Positions 8,247 through 15,853 of a stretch of 64,000 nucleotides of DNA are shown here, one piece after another (positions within the stretch are counted from its first letter, which is position 1; the number at the start of each line of letters is the position of its first letter). Position numbers and translations under genes: made by a program. The DNA is taken from the NCBI RefSeq assembly GCF_000717175.1, contig NZ_JNYD01000005.1, positions 186,001 through 250,000 on the forward strand. The letters are read 5' to 3'. The notes under the pieces are model-generated. The model was not told the origin of the DNA. It did not search any database and was given only the letters and a program-made list of their open reading frames with translations. The DNA is from Pseudonocardia autotrophica. GTDB lineage: Bacteria; Actinomycetota; Actinomycetes; Mycobacteriales; Pseudonocardiaceae.

Positions 8247-8274
8247 GGCAACTGCCCCTCTAGGGGCAGTTGCC
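8247..8274 (-). terminator. Strong hairpin after the GntR gene
   Basis: GGCAACTGCCCC (8247-8258) pairs perfectly with GGGGCAGTTGCC (8263-8274) around TCTA, a 12-bp stem. It starts 11 bases past the GntR stop codon. No T run follows, as is common in actinobacteria. It separates the racemase-gntR transcript from the AEC gene. Confidence 0.75.
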
Positions 8275-8284
8275 GCTCACGGGG

Positions 8285-8995
8285 TCAGGCGGGCAGGGCG
8301 GGAGGGGGCGCCACGTCGAGGATGCGGGAGACGGCGTCGGCCATGTGGGCCTCGAGGACCCGGGTCATGAGCTCGGCGTCGCCCGCGGCGAGGGCGTCGC
8401 GCAGCGTGCGGTGCTCGGCGAGCAGGTCCTCCGACGGCGGGGCGGTCTGCTGCAGCGCGGCCAGGCACATCCGCGTCTCCACCAGCAGCGTCCGCGACAT
8501 CCGGTGCAGCCGCGGACTGCCCGACGCGGCCACGAGCTCGGCATGGAAGTCGTGGTCGGCGTCGGCCAGCGCGACGGCGTCGCCGGCGGCCGCCGCGGCC
8601 TCCATCGCCGCGATCGCCGCGGTCAGCCGGGCGACGGCCGGGCCGCGGTCGGGCTCGGCGAGCAGGAGCAGCGCCGCGGCCCGCTCCACCGCCGTGCGGG
8701 CGGTGTAGACGTCCCGCACGTCGGCGGCGTCGAGGTCGCGGACGAAGAGCCCGCGGTGCCGCTCGCTGCGCAGCAGCCCCTCGGCGACCAGCCGTTGCAT
8801 GGCCTCGCGCAGCGGCCCGCGGCTCACCCCGAGCCGCGCCGCCAGGTCGACCTCGCCCAGCTGGGTGCCGGGCGGGAAGGTGCCGCGCATGATCGCCGCC
8901 CGGATGCGGTCGGCGACGATCGCGGCCGTCGACCGGCGGTCGATGGGCTCCAGGTCGCCCATCCGGATCCCGGAGAGTCCGCCCGCACCCGCCAT
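8285..8995 (-). CDS. GntR-family regulator, FadR/FCD type
   Basis: 236 residues. The N-terminal winged helix-turn-helix (about 20-85) reads AIVADRIRAAIMRGTFPPGTQL, then EVDLAARLGVSRGPLREAMQRLVAEGLL. The C-terminal FCD ligand domain (about 95-230) carries the Asp and His residues (DADHDFH, EHRTLRDAL, EAHM) that normally hold a metal near the effector site. ATG 8995 follows the stop of the upstream racemase-like gene by 4 bases, so translation is coupled. Three TTGTYGACAATC sites next to island genes, one in front of its own transcription unit, fit the spacing of FCD-GntR operators, so it is the likely local, autoregulated repressor. The effector is probably an acidic intermediate of the pathway. 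Confidence 0.88.
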   Translation of the reverse strand: MAGAGGLSGIRMGDLEPIDRRSTAAIVADRIRAAIMRGTFPPGTQLGEVDLAARLGVSRGPLREAMQRLVAEGLLRSERHRGLFVRDLDAADVRDVYTARTAVERAAALLLLAEPDRGPAVARLTAAIAAMEAAAAAGDAVALADADHDFHAELVAASGSPRLHRMSRTLLVETRMCLAALQQTAPPSEDLLAEHRTLRDALAAGDAELMTRVLEAHMADAVSRILDVAPPPALPA

Positions 8996-8999
8996 GGCC

Positions 9000-9767
9000 T
9001 CAGCCCGCCTCCGGGCCGGCGGCGAAGAGCGCGCCGAGTCCCGTCCGCGCCCGGTCCGCCCCGGCGAGCCGCAGCCCCTGCCACACGCTGACCTGGTTGG
9101 CGGTGAGCACCGGCTTGCCCACCCGCTCATCGAGCCGGTCGAGGACGTCGATTGTGTGCAGCGCGGTGTCCGGCATGAGGATCGCCTGCGCCCCGGCCGC
9201 GGCCGGGTCGCCGGCCACGGCTGCGGCGAACTCCAGCACGACGTCGTCGGTCAGGGTGCCCACCTCGGCCGCGGTGATGATCCCGCGCGAGGTCAGGGTG
9301 AGGACGCGGATCCCGGCCTTGCCGAGGAACTCGACGAACCGCTCGGCCACGTCGTCCGGATAGGTGGCCCCGACGGCGACGGTGTCGATCCCGAGCCGGC
9401 GGCAGGCGTCGACGAAGGCGAACGACGTGCTCGACGCCGGCACCCGGGCGACCTCCTGCAGGGCCTTGACCTGCGCCGTGGCGCCGTCCCAGCCGAACAC
9501 GAAGGAGCCGGAGGTGCAGGCCCAGATGATCGAGTCCAGCGGCCCGTCCGAGGCGGCCACGGCCTTGGCGCCGTCGGCCAGGATGTCCTCGGAGCCGACG
9601 TCGAGAAGGGCGTCGACGCGGTGCGCGTCCTCCCGCATCAGGGTGTGCACGAGCGGGAGCCGGCTGCCGTCGCCGAGCCGCTGCTCGGCGCGCGGGTAGT
9701 CGTCCTCGGCGGAGTACCCCGGGTACAGGATCCCGACGGTCGGGGTCACGGAGGCGGTCTGTGTCAC
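9000..9767 (-). CDS. Asp/Glu-racemase superfamily enzyme, maleate-isomerase-like, one catalytic Cys missing
   Basis: 255 residues. The fold is shown by an N-terminal VGILYPGYSAEDDYP, WACTSGSF with the first catalytic cysteine (about Cys80), and a C-terminal KPVLTANQVSVWQGLRLAG. Where maleate isomerases and Asp/Glu racemases have a second Cys (SCTN) this protein reads MPDTAL, so the usual two-cysteine mechanism is lost. Arylmalonate decarboxylases also work with one Cys but keep the second, not the first. GTG 9767 has GAGGAACG upstream; a longer TTG start would fall inside the operator. It is co-transcribed with gntR. Confidence 0.8.
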   Translation of the reverse strand: MTQTASVTPTVGILYPGYSAEDDYPRAEQRLGDGSRLPLVHTLMREDAHRVDALLDVGSEDILADGAKAVAASDGPLDSIIWACTSGSFVFGWDGATAQVKALQEVARVPASSTSFAFVDACRRLGIDTVAVGATYPDDVAERFVEFLGKAGIRVLTLTSRGIITAAEVGTLTDDVVLEFAAAVAGDPAAAGAQAILMPDTALHTIDVLDRLDERVGKPVLTANQVSVWQGLRLAGADRARTGLGALFAAGPEAG

Positions 9768-9796
9768 GGGCGTTCCTCGCGGTCGGGCCGGGCAGG

Positions 9797-9811
9797 TTGT
9801 CGACAATCGTA
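9797..9811 (-). promoter_or_regulatory. Putative autoregulatory promoter/operator of the racemase-gntR unit
   Basis: TTGTCGACAATC (9797-9808) overlaps a minus-strand TACGAT (9806-9811) that fits a -10 box, about 30-40 bases before GTG 9767. A bound repressor would cover the -10. The -35, 17 bases further up (complement of 9829-9834, TGACCA), is weak. Confidence 0.6.
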
Positions 9812-9831
9812 CAAGCCCGCCCCCCGCTTGG

Positions 9832-10632
9832 TCACGCCGCCGAGCGCTGCAACGGGACCTCGAGCAGCCGCCCGCCGCCCACGGCCTGCCGGCCGATGGC
9901 GCGCAGCGAGGCCCACATCGTGACCTGGTTCGCCGTGATCACCGGCTTGCCCAGGGCCTGCTCGAGGGGCTCGATGATGTCGTAGGTCGGGAGGTTGGTG
10001 CAGCTGATGAACAGCGCGTCGGCCTCGGGCCGGTCGACCGCCTTGACGATCGACACGACCTGCTCGTAGCCGACCCGCCAGATGTTGCCGAGCAGCCCGA
10101 GACCCTCGCTCGCGACCGTGCTGATCCCGCTGTCGGCGAGGTAGGTCACGAGCCGGTCGGTCACCGCGGCGATGTACGGCGTGGCGATGGCCAGGTTCTG
10201 CACCCCGAGCAGGTGCAGGGCGTCGACCAGGGCGCCGCTGGTGGTCGTGGCCTCCGGGGCGCCCGCCTCGATCATCGTCCGGCGGAGCACGAACTCGCCT
10301 GCCACCCCGCTGACGAAGCTGCCGGACGTGCACGCGAACGTGACCACGCCGGGCCGCGGCGTGAGGACGTCCCGGGTCGCCCGCCGCACCGCCCGCCGGT
10401 CGCCGACCGCGACGGCCATCTCGACCGTGACCGGCGTGGTGAAGAACGGCAGCCGGGTCAGGTACAGCGAGACGTCGTCGGGTGCCCAGCGCCAGAGCTC
10501 GCGGTCCAGCGCGAAGTCGAACGGGGCGACGACGCCGACCCCCGGCGTCTCGTCGCTCGCCTCGTCGGTGTCCGACCCGGAGCCGTGGTGGGCATCCGGG
10601 TCGACGAGACCGACGGAGAGTTCAGCGGGCAT
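9832..10632 (-). CDS. Asp/Glu-racemase superfamily enzyme, maleate-isomerase-like, both Cys present
   Basis: 266 residues, related to the neighbouring racemase-like protein. FACTSGSFVSG near 100 holds the first catalytic Cys, and LFISCTNLPTYDIIEPLE near 205 holds the second, followed by GKPVITANQVTMWASLRAIG. The two-Cys arrangement is that of maleate cis-trans isomerase and hydantoin/aspartate racemases. The ATG at 10632 has GGAG about 9 nt upstream. It follows the DUF3830 gene by 36 bases and shares its promoter. A maleate-like dicarboxylate is a reasonable guess only. Confidence 0.82.
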   Translation of the reverse strand: MPAELSVGLVDPDAHHGSGSDTDEASDETPGVGVVAPFDFALDRELWRWAPDDVSLYLTRLPFFTTPVTVEMAVAVGDRRAVRRATRDVLTPRPGVVTFACTSGSFVSGVAGEFVLRRTMIEAGAPEATTTSGALVDALHLLGVQNLAIATPYIAAVTDRLVTYLADSGISTVASEGLGLLGNIWRVGYEQVVSIVKAVDRPEADALFISCTNLPTYDIIEPLEQALGKPVITANQVTMWASLRAIGRQAVGGGRLLEVPLQRSAA

Positions 10633-10654
10633 CGTGCTACTCCACTCGAACGCC

Positions 10655-10676
10655 CCGAGTAGACCGCCCTACTCGG
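10655..10676 (-). terminator. Hairpin over the DUF3830 stop codon
   Basis: CCGAGTAG (10655-10662) and CTACTCGG (10669-10676) form an 8-bp stem with a 6-base loop that includes the TAG stop of the DUF3830 gene. It may weaken read-through into the following gene or protect an mRNA end. It is not followed by T residues. Confidence 0.45.
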
Positions 10677-11181
10677 AGGAACCCTCGGGGAGCCGCTCGT
10701 ACACGAGCCGCTCACCCACGCTGCCGGACCGCCACACGTCGTGGCACGCCTCCGCCATCGCCGGCAGATTCTCCACGATCGTGGCGTAGACGTTGCCGGG
10801 GACCCATCCCACGTCGCCGTTGAGCAGGAGGTTGTTCCGGCCGTAGAAGATCGCCAGGTCGATGCCGCCGGCGGCCTGGTCGATGTCCTGGTCCTCCTTG
10901 AAGGAGGCGTCGAGCATGCCGCCGTGGAAGTCGAAGTAGCAGACGTCGCCCGGGATGGGGGTGACCGTCGGGTTCTCCTGGCCGATGGTCGGGCCGAACC
11001 GCGGGACGATCGAGTAGACCTCGTTGCGGGCGTACTTCGCGTGCTGCGCCGGGCCGCCCAGCGGGCCGTCGGCCAGCGCCTCCCAGACCGCGGCGGTGGT
11101 CCGCGGGGCCTCCTTCTCGAGCAGCTCGGCCATGCAGGACACGGCGCGGCGCTCGAGGCTGATCCGGATGAACTTGGGCAA
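10669..11181 (-). CDS. DUF3830 (cyclophilin-like) protein
   Basis: About 170 residues. The start LPKFIRISLERRAVSCMAELLEKEAPRT and the middle HAKYARNEVYSIVPRF, then PIPGDVCYFDF and DLAIFYGRNNLLL, match my recollection of DUF3830, a small beta-barrel family of unknown activity found beside amidases and Asp/Glu racemases. TTG 11181 is chosen because GAGG lies 6 nt upstream and the product then begins with the family's usual PKFI segment; GTG 11190 or 11217 are alternatives. It is first in the unit with the two-Cys racemase-like gene and divergent from the dehydrogenase. Confidence 0.7.
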   Translation of the reverse strand: MPKFIRISLERRAVSCMAELLEKEAPRTTAAVWEALADGPLGGPAQHAKYARNEVYSIVPRFGPTIGQENPTVTPIPGDVCYFDFHGGMLDASFKEDQDIDQAAGGIDLAIFYGRNNLLLNGDVGWVPGNVYATIVENLPAMAEACHDVWRSGSVGERLVYERLPEGSSE

Positions 11182-11233
11182 CGCACACACCTCATACGGC
11201 GACAGGCAGCAGGACACCTCCGCACAGGACGCG

Positions 11234-11273
11234 GATTGTTGACAATCATACGAGCGCTTCCTAGCGTGTCAAT
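11234..11273. promoter_or_regulatory. Overlapping divergent promoters with GntR-type operator
   Basis: Rightward: TTGACA (11239-11244), 17-bp spacer, TAGCGT (11262-11267). Leftward: TTGACA (complement of 11267-11272), 16-bp spacer, TATGAT (complement of 11245-11250). GATTGTTGACAATC (11234-11247; 6-bp perfect arms) covers the rightward -35 and part of the leftward -10, so one bound dimer could silence both the dehydrogenase-amidase and DUF3830-racemase units. Confidence 0.75.
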
Positions 11274-11304
11274 CGCCTCCCCCGCTTCCGGAAGGATCTT
11301 CGGC

Positions 11305-12273
11305 GTGCCCGTTCCCGCAGGTCAGCCCGTCATCGCCGTGCTGACCGGAGACGACCCACCGATCGGCCTCGACGAGCGCGCGGAGGACGCCGAGATCCGT
11401 CTCGCCGGCCCGTCCGAGCTGGCCGGGGCGTTGTCAGGGGCGGACGTCCTGCTCGTCTGGGACTTCCTCTCCCCCGCCGTGCCCGACGCGTGGCGCGCCG
11501 CCGACACCGGCGCCGTCCGCTGGGTCCACACGGCCAGCGCCGGCGTGGACAAGGTCACGTTCCCGGAGATCCTCGAGCACCCCGCGCAGATCACGAACGC
11601 CCGCGGGGTCTTCGACCGGCCGATCGCGGAGTACGTCACCGGCGTGGTGCTGGCCTTCGCCAAGGACCTCCCGACCACGCTGCGGCTGCAGGTCCGCCGC
11701 GAGTGGCGGCACCGCGAGACGTCCACCGTGCACGGCCGCACCGCCGTCGTGGTCGGCAGCGGGCCGATCGGGCGGGCCATCGCCGACATGCTCGGCGCCG
11801 TCGGACTGCGCACCGAACTGGTCGGCCGCCGGGCCGCCGAGGGCGTTCACGCGTTCGACGCGCTGCCCGGGCTCCTGCCCTCCGCCGACGTGCTCGTGCT
11901 GGCCGCCCCGCTCACCGACGCCACCCGCGGGATGCTCGACAAGGCCGCGCTGGACCTGCTGCCGGACACGGCCCGGGTGGTCAACGTCGGCCGCGGGGGA
12001 CTCGTCGTCGAGCGGGACCTCGTGGCCGCGCTGCAGGGCGGCCGGATCGCCGGCGCCGCGCTCGACGTGTTCGAGACCGAGCCGCTGCCCGCCGACTCGC
12101 CGCTGTGGGAGATGGAGAACGTGATCGTCTCCCCGCACATGTCCGGCGACGTCGTGGGGTGGCGGGGCATGCTGGTGGACCAGTTCCTCGACAACCTCGC
12201 GCGCTACCGGGCGGGCGAGCCGCTGCACAACGTCGTCGACAAGAGCCTCGGATACGTGAAGGGCACCTCGTGA
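11305..12273 (+). CDS. D-2-hydroxyacid dehydrogenase (NAD(P)-dependent)
   Basis: 322 residues from GTG 11305, with GGAAGGA upstream. It has the two-part 2-hydroxyacid dehydrogenase layout. A substrate domain with HTASAGVDKVTFPEI near 75 leads to a Rossmann GSGPIGRAIADML near 151-163. The catalytic set is Arg in VNVGRGGLVVE (about 234), Glu in DVFETEPLP (about 263) and His in VSPHMSGD (about 282). It interconverts a 2-oxo acid and a D-2-hydroxy acid. It is the first gene of the rightward unit of the island and overlaps the amidase start by 4 bases (GTGA). Confidence 0.88.
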   Translation: MPVPAGQPVIAVLTGDDPPIGLDERAEDAEIRLAGPSELAGALSGADVLLVWDFLSPAVPDAWRAADTGAVRWVHTASAGVDKVTFPEILEHPAQITNARGVFDRPIAEYVTGVVLAFAKDLPTTLRLQVRREWRHRETSTVHGRTAVVVGSGPIGRAIADMLGAVGLRTELVGRRAAEGVHAFDALPGLLPSADVLVLAAPLTDATRGMLDKAALDLLPDTARVVNVGRGGLVVERDLVAALQGGRIAGAALDVFETEPLPADSPLWEMENVIVSPHMSGDVVGWRGMLVDQFLDNLARYRAGEPLHNVVDKSLGYVKGTS

Positions 12274-13679
12274 GTACTGCTGATCTCTCCGCCACCGAGC
12301 TGCTCGCGGGCTACGAGAAGGGCGAGATCTCCCCGGTCCAGGCCACGCAGGACGCGTTGGACCGCATCGAGGAGCACAACGCGGAGGTCAACGCCTACAC
12401 GTTGGTCGACGCCGACTCGGCGCTGGCCTCCGCCCGCGAGTCGGCGGAGCGGTGGAAGGCGGGCACGCCGGTCGGCCCGCTCGACGGCGTGCCGACCTCG
12501 ATCAAGGACATCCTGCTCACCAAGGGCTGGCCGACCACCCGCGGTTCCTGGGTCGCCGAGCAGCCCGAGCCGTACGACGTCGACGGCCCGCCGGTCGCGC
12601 GGGTGCGCGAGGCCGGTGCCGTGCTGCTCGGCAAGGTGACCACGCCGGAGTACGCGTGGAAGGGCGTCACGGACTCGCCGCGCTGGGGCGTGACGACCAA
12701 CCCGTGGGACGCCACGAAGACCGCGGGCGGGTCCTCCGGAGGCTCCTCCGCGGCCGTCGGGCTCGGGATGGGGGCGCTGTCGCTCGGGACGGACGCCGGC
12801 GGCTCGGTGCGGATCCCCGCCGCGTTCACCGGGACGGTCGCGCACAAGTCGACCTACGGCCGCGTCGCGCACCACCCGGGCAGCCCGTTCGGCACGCTGG
12901 CCCACGTCGGGCCGATGACCCGCACCGCGCTCGACGCCGCGCTGCTGCTCGACGTGATCGCCGGCTTCGACGCCCGCGACCCCTGGCTGCTCCCTGTGTC
13001 GATCGAGGGGGGCCCGCCGCGCCCCTACGCCGAGCAGGCGACGGACGGTGTCGCGGGCCTGCGCATCGCGATCAGCCCCACGCTCGGCTATGTCGATGTG
13101 CACCCGGACGTGAAGTCCGCCTTCGAGACCGCCGCCGAGGTGTTCGCGCGGCTGGGAGCCACCGTCGAGCGCGCCGACCCCGGGTTCTCCGACTGCGTGG
13201 AGCCCTTCCACGTGCTCTGGTTCGCCGGTGCGGCCAAGTGCCTCGAGCCGTACTCCGCCGAGCAGCGGTCGCGGATGGACGCGGCGCTGGTGGAGATCGC
13301 CGAGCAGGGGGCGCGGTACTCCGCGACCGACTTCCTGGGCGCCATGGCGGTGCGCAACGACATGGGCTCGCTGATGGGCGGCTTCCACCAGGAGTACGAC
13401 CTGCTGCTCACCCCGACGCTGCCGATCCCGGCGTTCGAGGGCGGGCGCGAGACGCCCTCGGGCGAGGGACGCTGGACGAGCTGGACCCCGTTCACCTACC
13501 CGTTCAACATGACCCAGCAGCCGGCCGCGAGCGTGCCGTGCGGGTTCACGGGCGAGGGGCTGCCGGTGGGCCTGCAGATCGTCGGTCCGCGGCACGCCGA
13601 CGGCCGCGTCCTGGCCGCCGCCCACGCCTACGAGCAGGCCACCGACCACCACAGGCAGGTCCCGACCCTGCTCCGGTGA
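12270..13679 (+). CDS. Amidase-signature hydrolase
   Basis: 469 residues with a full amidase-signature core. The catalytic lysine is in TSIKDILL (about Lys78), the cis-serine in GGSSGGSSAAV (about 155) and the nucleophilic serine in TDAGGSVRIPA (about 178). The C-terminal MTQQPAASVPCGFTGEGLPVGLQIVG is also typical. The enzyme hydrolyses a carboxamide to acid and ammonia. GTG start at 12270 overlaps the dehydrogenase stop. The substrate cannot be told; it could feed an acid to the other island enzymes. Confidence 0.9.
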   Translation: MSTADLSATELLAGYEKGEISPVQATQDALDRIEEHNAEVNAYTLVDADSALASARESAERWKAGTPVGPLDGVPTSIKDILLTKGWPTTRGSWVAEQPEPYDVDGPPVARVREAGAVLLGKVTTPEYAWKGVTDSPRWGVTTNPWDATKTAGGSSGGSSAAVGLGMGALSLGTDAGGSVRIPAAFTGTVAHKSTYGRVAHHPGSPFGTLAHVGPMTRTALDAALLLDVIAGFDARDPWLLPVSIEGGPPRPYAEQATDGVAGLRIAISPTLGYVDVHPDVKSAFETAAEVFARLGATVERADPGFSDCVEPFHVLWFAGAAKCLEPYSAEQRSRMDAALVEIAEQGARYSATDFLGAMAVRNDMGSLMGGFHQEYDLLLTPTLPIPAFEGGRETPSGEGRWTSWTPFTYPFNMTQQPAASVPCGFTGEGLPVGLQIVGPRHADGRVLAAAHAYEQATDHHRQVPTLLR

Positions 13680-13680
13680 T

Positions 13681-13783
13681 GCACTATGGAACCACAATGC
13701 TCATTTCCAGGACGATCCTGAGCATCAAGGTTCCATAACGCGAATGGATGGGCCGGATTCACGCGTTATGGTTCCATAACGCG
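13681..13783. repeat. TTATGGAACCATAA repeat cluster, right side of the catabolic island
   Basis: Three related copies lie at 13681-13701 (forward, diverged), 13720-13742 and 13762-13783 (both reversed). The last is a clean 10-bp-arm palindrome around TT (CGCGTTATGG / CCATAACGCG). The first and second copies are inverted to each other and enclose a small CAGGA-CGA-TCCTG hairpin. The gap is between the converging amidase and tatB genes. It is the same element as at 5786-5888. Confidence 0.8.
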
Positions 13784-13791
13784 GGACGGGG

Positions 13792-14208
13792 TCAGGTCGC
13801 GTCGGGGTCGATCGGGGGGCGCTCGTCGGGGGCGAGGCGCTCGACGGGCCTGGCCGCCGGAGGGGCCGCGGGAGCGGTGTCGCTCGCACCCGTGCTCCCG
13901 TTGCCGTTGGAGCGCAGGGTGTTCATGCCCAGCGGGTCCGGGTCGTCGTCGAAGAGGGTGCGGCGCACGGCGGTGCGGGGGTTGAAGTTGCGCAGGCCGC
14001 GCAGGTCCTCGAGCGGCTTGCGCAGCTCGTCGAACTCCGGGCCCAGCTCGTTGCGCAGCTTCGTCTGCGCGCCGGTGGCGTACTCGCGCACCTGACGGAC
14101 CGTCTTGCCGAGCCACGCCGCGGCGGACGGCAGCCGCTCCGGGCCGAGGATGAACAGCCCGGCCACGACGAGGACGAGGATCTCTCCCCAGCCGACGCTG
14201 TCGAACAC
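13792..14208 (-). CDS. tatB: Sec-independent translocase subunit TatB
   Basis: 138 residues. It begins [27 protein letters not shown]: one membrane helix with the FxxGPExLP hinge, then an amphipathic helix ([20 protein letters not shown]) and a Pro/Ala-rich disordered tail. TatB with TatC recognises twin-arginine signal peptides. It starts 20 bases after htrA but has its own possible promoter: TAGGCT (complement of 14215-14220), 6 nt before the GTG, suggesting a leaderless message. Confidence 0.92.
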   Translation of the reverse strand: MFDSVGWGEILVLVVAGLFILGPERLPSAAAWLGKTVRQVREYATGAQTKLRNELGPEFDELRKPLEDLRGLRNFNPRTAVRRTLFDDDPDPLGMNTLRSNGNGSTGASDTAPAAPPAARPVERLAPDERPPIDPDAT

Positions 14209-14227
14209 GGGCCCAGCCTACGCGGTG

Positions 14228-15790
14228 TCAGTCCGAGGCCAGCGTGGCGTTGACCGTGAGCGGCCGCCCGTCCCGCACGAGCTGGACGGGGACGACGTCG
14301 CCGGGGTTCTTCTCGCGCACCGCCACGATCAGCTCGTCGGCCCCCGCGATGTCCCGGTCGCCGACCTTGACGATCACGTCGCCCTCGACGATCCCGGCGC
14401 CGGCGGCCGCCCCGCCCGCCACCACGTTCTGCACCTGCGCGCCGTCGGCCTGCCCGTCCGTCACCGAACGGACGTTGACGCCGAGATCGGCGTGCGTGAC
14501 CCGGCCGGTCCGAACGAGCTCCTCGGCGATGGTCCGCGCGGTCTCGATCGGGATGGCGAAGCCGAGGCCGATCGAGCCGCCCTCGGACTGCCCGGAGCCG
14601 CCCAGGCTGCGGATCGCCGTGTTGATCCCGACGACGGCGCCGGTCGAGTCCACGAGCGCGCCGCCGGAGTTGCCGGGGTTGATCGCCGCATCCGTCTGCA
14701 CGGCGTCGATGACGGCGACGTCGTTGCCGTCGCCGTCGAGCCGGACCGGGCGGTCGAGCGCGCTGACGATGCCGGTGGTGACGGTCCCGGCCAGCCCCAG
14801 CGGCGAGCCGATCGCGATCACCGCGTCGCCGACCGCGAGCGACCCGGAGGACCCGAACTGGGCGACGGTCGGGTTCGTGACCTGCACCTTCACCACGGCG
14901 AGATCGGTCTTCGGGTCGCGGCCGACGATCGCGGCCGGCGCCCGGCTGCCGTCGCTGAACACGGCCTGGACGGTCGAGCCCTGCGCGTCGGCGGCGGGCG
15001 CGACGACGTGGTTGTTGGTGAGGATGTAGCCCGCCGGGTCGATCACCACCCCGGAGCCGGTGCCGCCCTGCTGGCCCACCTTGATGTCGAGCGAGACGAC
15101 GGCGGGCAGCACCCGGGCCGCGATGTCCGAGACCGAACCGGGCGGCCGTTCCTTGCCCTCGGCGGTCGTGGTGAGCGTGGCGCCGGGCTCGGTGAGCGAG
15201 TTCGCGCCCTCCGCCGTGTACCGGCCGACCAGGCCGCCGAGCGCGCCGATCAGGAGCGCGAGCACGCCGAGGATCGCCAGCGCCTTGGGCTCGACGCGGC
15301 GGCCGAACAGCACCTCGCGGACGCTGAGCCGGGCCCCGGGTCCGGGCTCGGCCGCCGGTGCCGCGTCGCCCGCGGGCGGCGGGCCGAGCTCGACCGGGCT
15401 CTCCGGGCGCCGCCACGGGTCCTCCCGGCCGTCCGTGCCGGCGGCGTCGCCGGTGGGCCAGAACGCGTCGTCGTCGCCAGGGCGCTCGCCGGTAGGGCCG
15501 GGCGGGCGCTGCAGGGTGGGCGCGTCGGCGCCGGGCCGGCCGAACGCGCTGGCCAGCGCCGCGGTGGGCGCGGGGGCGAGGGTGGAGCGGGCGCGCCCGT
15601 TGGTGGCGCCGCGGTCGGCGAACGCGCCTTCGACGCCGCTGGGGCGGCCGAAGACCTCCGCGGAGTCCGGGTCGACGGCGGGCCGGTCCAGGCCGCGGGG
15701 TCCCAGCCGGGGCGGCTCCTCCCGGGGCGGCCCGGCGGGGTCCTCCCCGCTCGTCCCGCGCTCGTCGGCCGGGTCCTGCGCGTCGCTCAT
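14228..15790 (-). CDS. htrA: HtrA/DegP-type membrane serine protease with PDZ domain
   Basis: 520 residues. The first 165 or so are a Pro/Gly/Arg-rich cytoplasmic region, followed by one membrane helix (LAILGVLALLIGALGGLVG). The external trypsin-like domain has His in NNHVVAPA (about 260), Asp in DPKTDLAVVKV (about 294) and Ser in NPGNSGGALVD (about 374). A PDZ domain (about 425-515, GVNVRSVTDGQADGAQVQNV) ends it. It degrades or signals misfolded envelope proteins. It lies just downstream of sigE and the anti-sigma gene, as in mycobacteria, where it is part of the SigE envelope-stress system. Confidence 0.93.
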   Translation of the reverse strand: MSDAQDPADERGTSGEDPAGPPREEPPRLGPRGLDRPAVDPDSAEVFGRPSGVEGAFADRGATNGRARSTLAPAPTAALASAFGRPGADAPTLQRPPGPTGERPGDDDAFWPTGDAAGTDGREDPWRRPESPVELGPPPAGDAAPAAEPGPGARLSVREVLFGRRVEPKALAILGVLALLIGALGGLVGRYTAEGANSLTEPGATLTTTAEGKERPPGSVSDIAARVLPAVVSLDIKVGQQGGTGSGVVIDPAGYILTNNHVVAPAADAQGSTVQAVFSDGSRAPAAIVGRDPKTDLAVVKVQVTNPTVAQFGSSGSLAVGDAVIAIGSPLGLAGTVTTGIVSALDRPVRLDGDGNDVAVIDAVQTDAAINPGNSGGALVDSTGAVVGINTAIRSLGGSGQSEGGSIGLGFAIPIETARTIAEELVRTGRVTHADLGVNVRSVTDGQADGAQVQNVVAGGAAAGAGIVEGDVIVKVGDRDIAGADELIVAVREKNPGDVVPVQLVRDGRPLTVNATLASD

Positions 15791-15853
15791 GGTGCCGACC
15801 AGCCTGCCCGACGGCCGGTGAAGTCCGCGTAGCCGGGCGCGATCACCCGGCGA

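Noticed and set aside
9000..9806. Longer start (TTG 9806) for the racemase-like protein.
   Set aside because: It would place the first codons within the operator and promoter; GTG 9767 has a proper ribosome site.
5895..13679. The island as the nicotinate/maleamate pathway.
   Set aside because: Nicotinate or hydroxynicotinate hydroxylases and ring-opening dioxygenases are absent; only an isomerase-like and an amidase family match.
5786..13783. TTATGGAACCATAA repeats as a CRISPR array.
   Set aside because: Copies vary in orientation and spacing (about 18-20 bases), there are only three per site, and no cas genes are present.
5786..13783. The island as an insertion sequence or integron.
   Set aside because: No transposase, integrase or tRNA target is present, and the border copies are not a single inverted or direct repeat pair.
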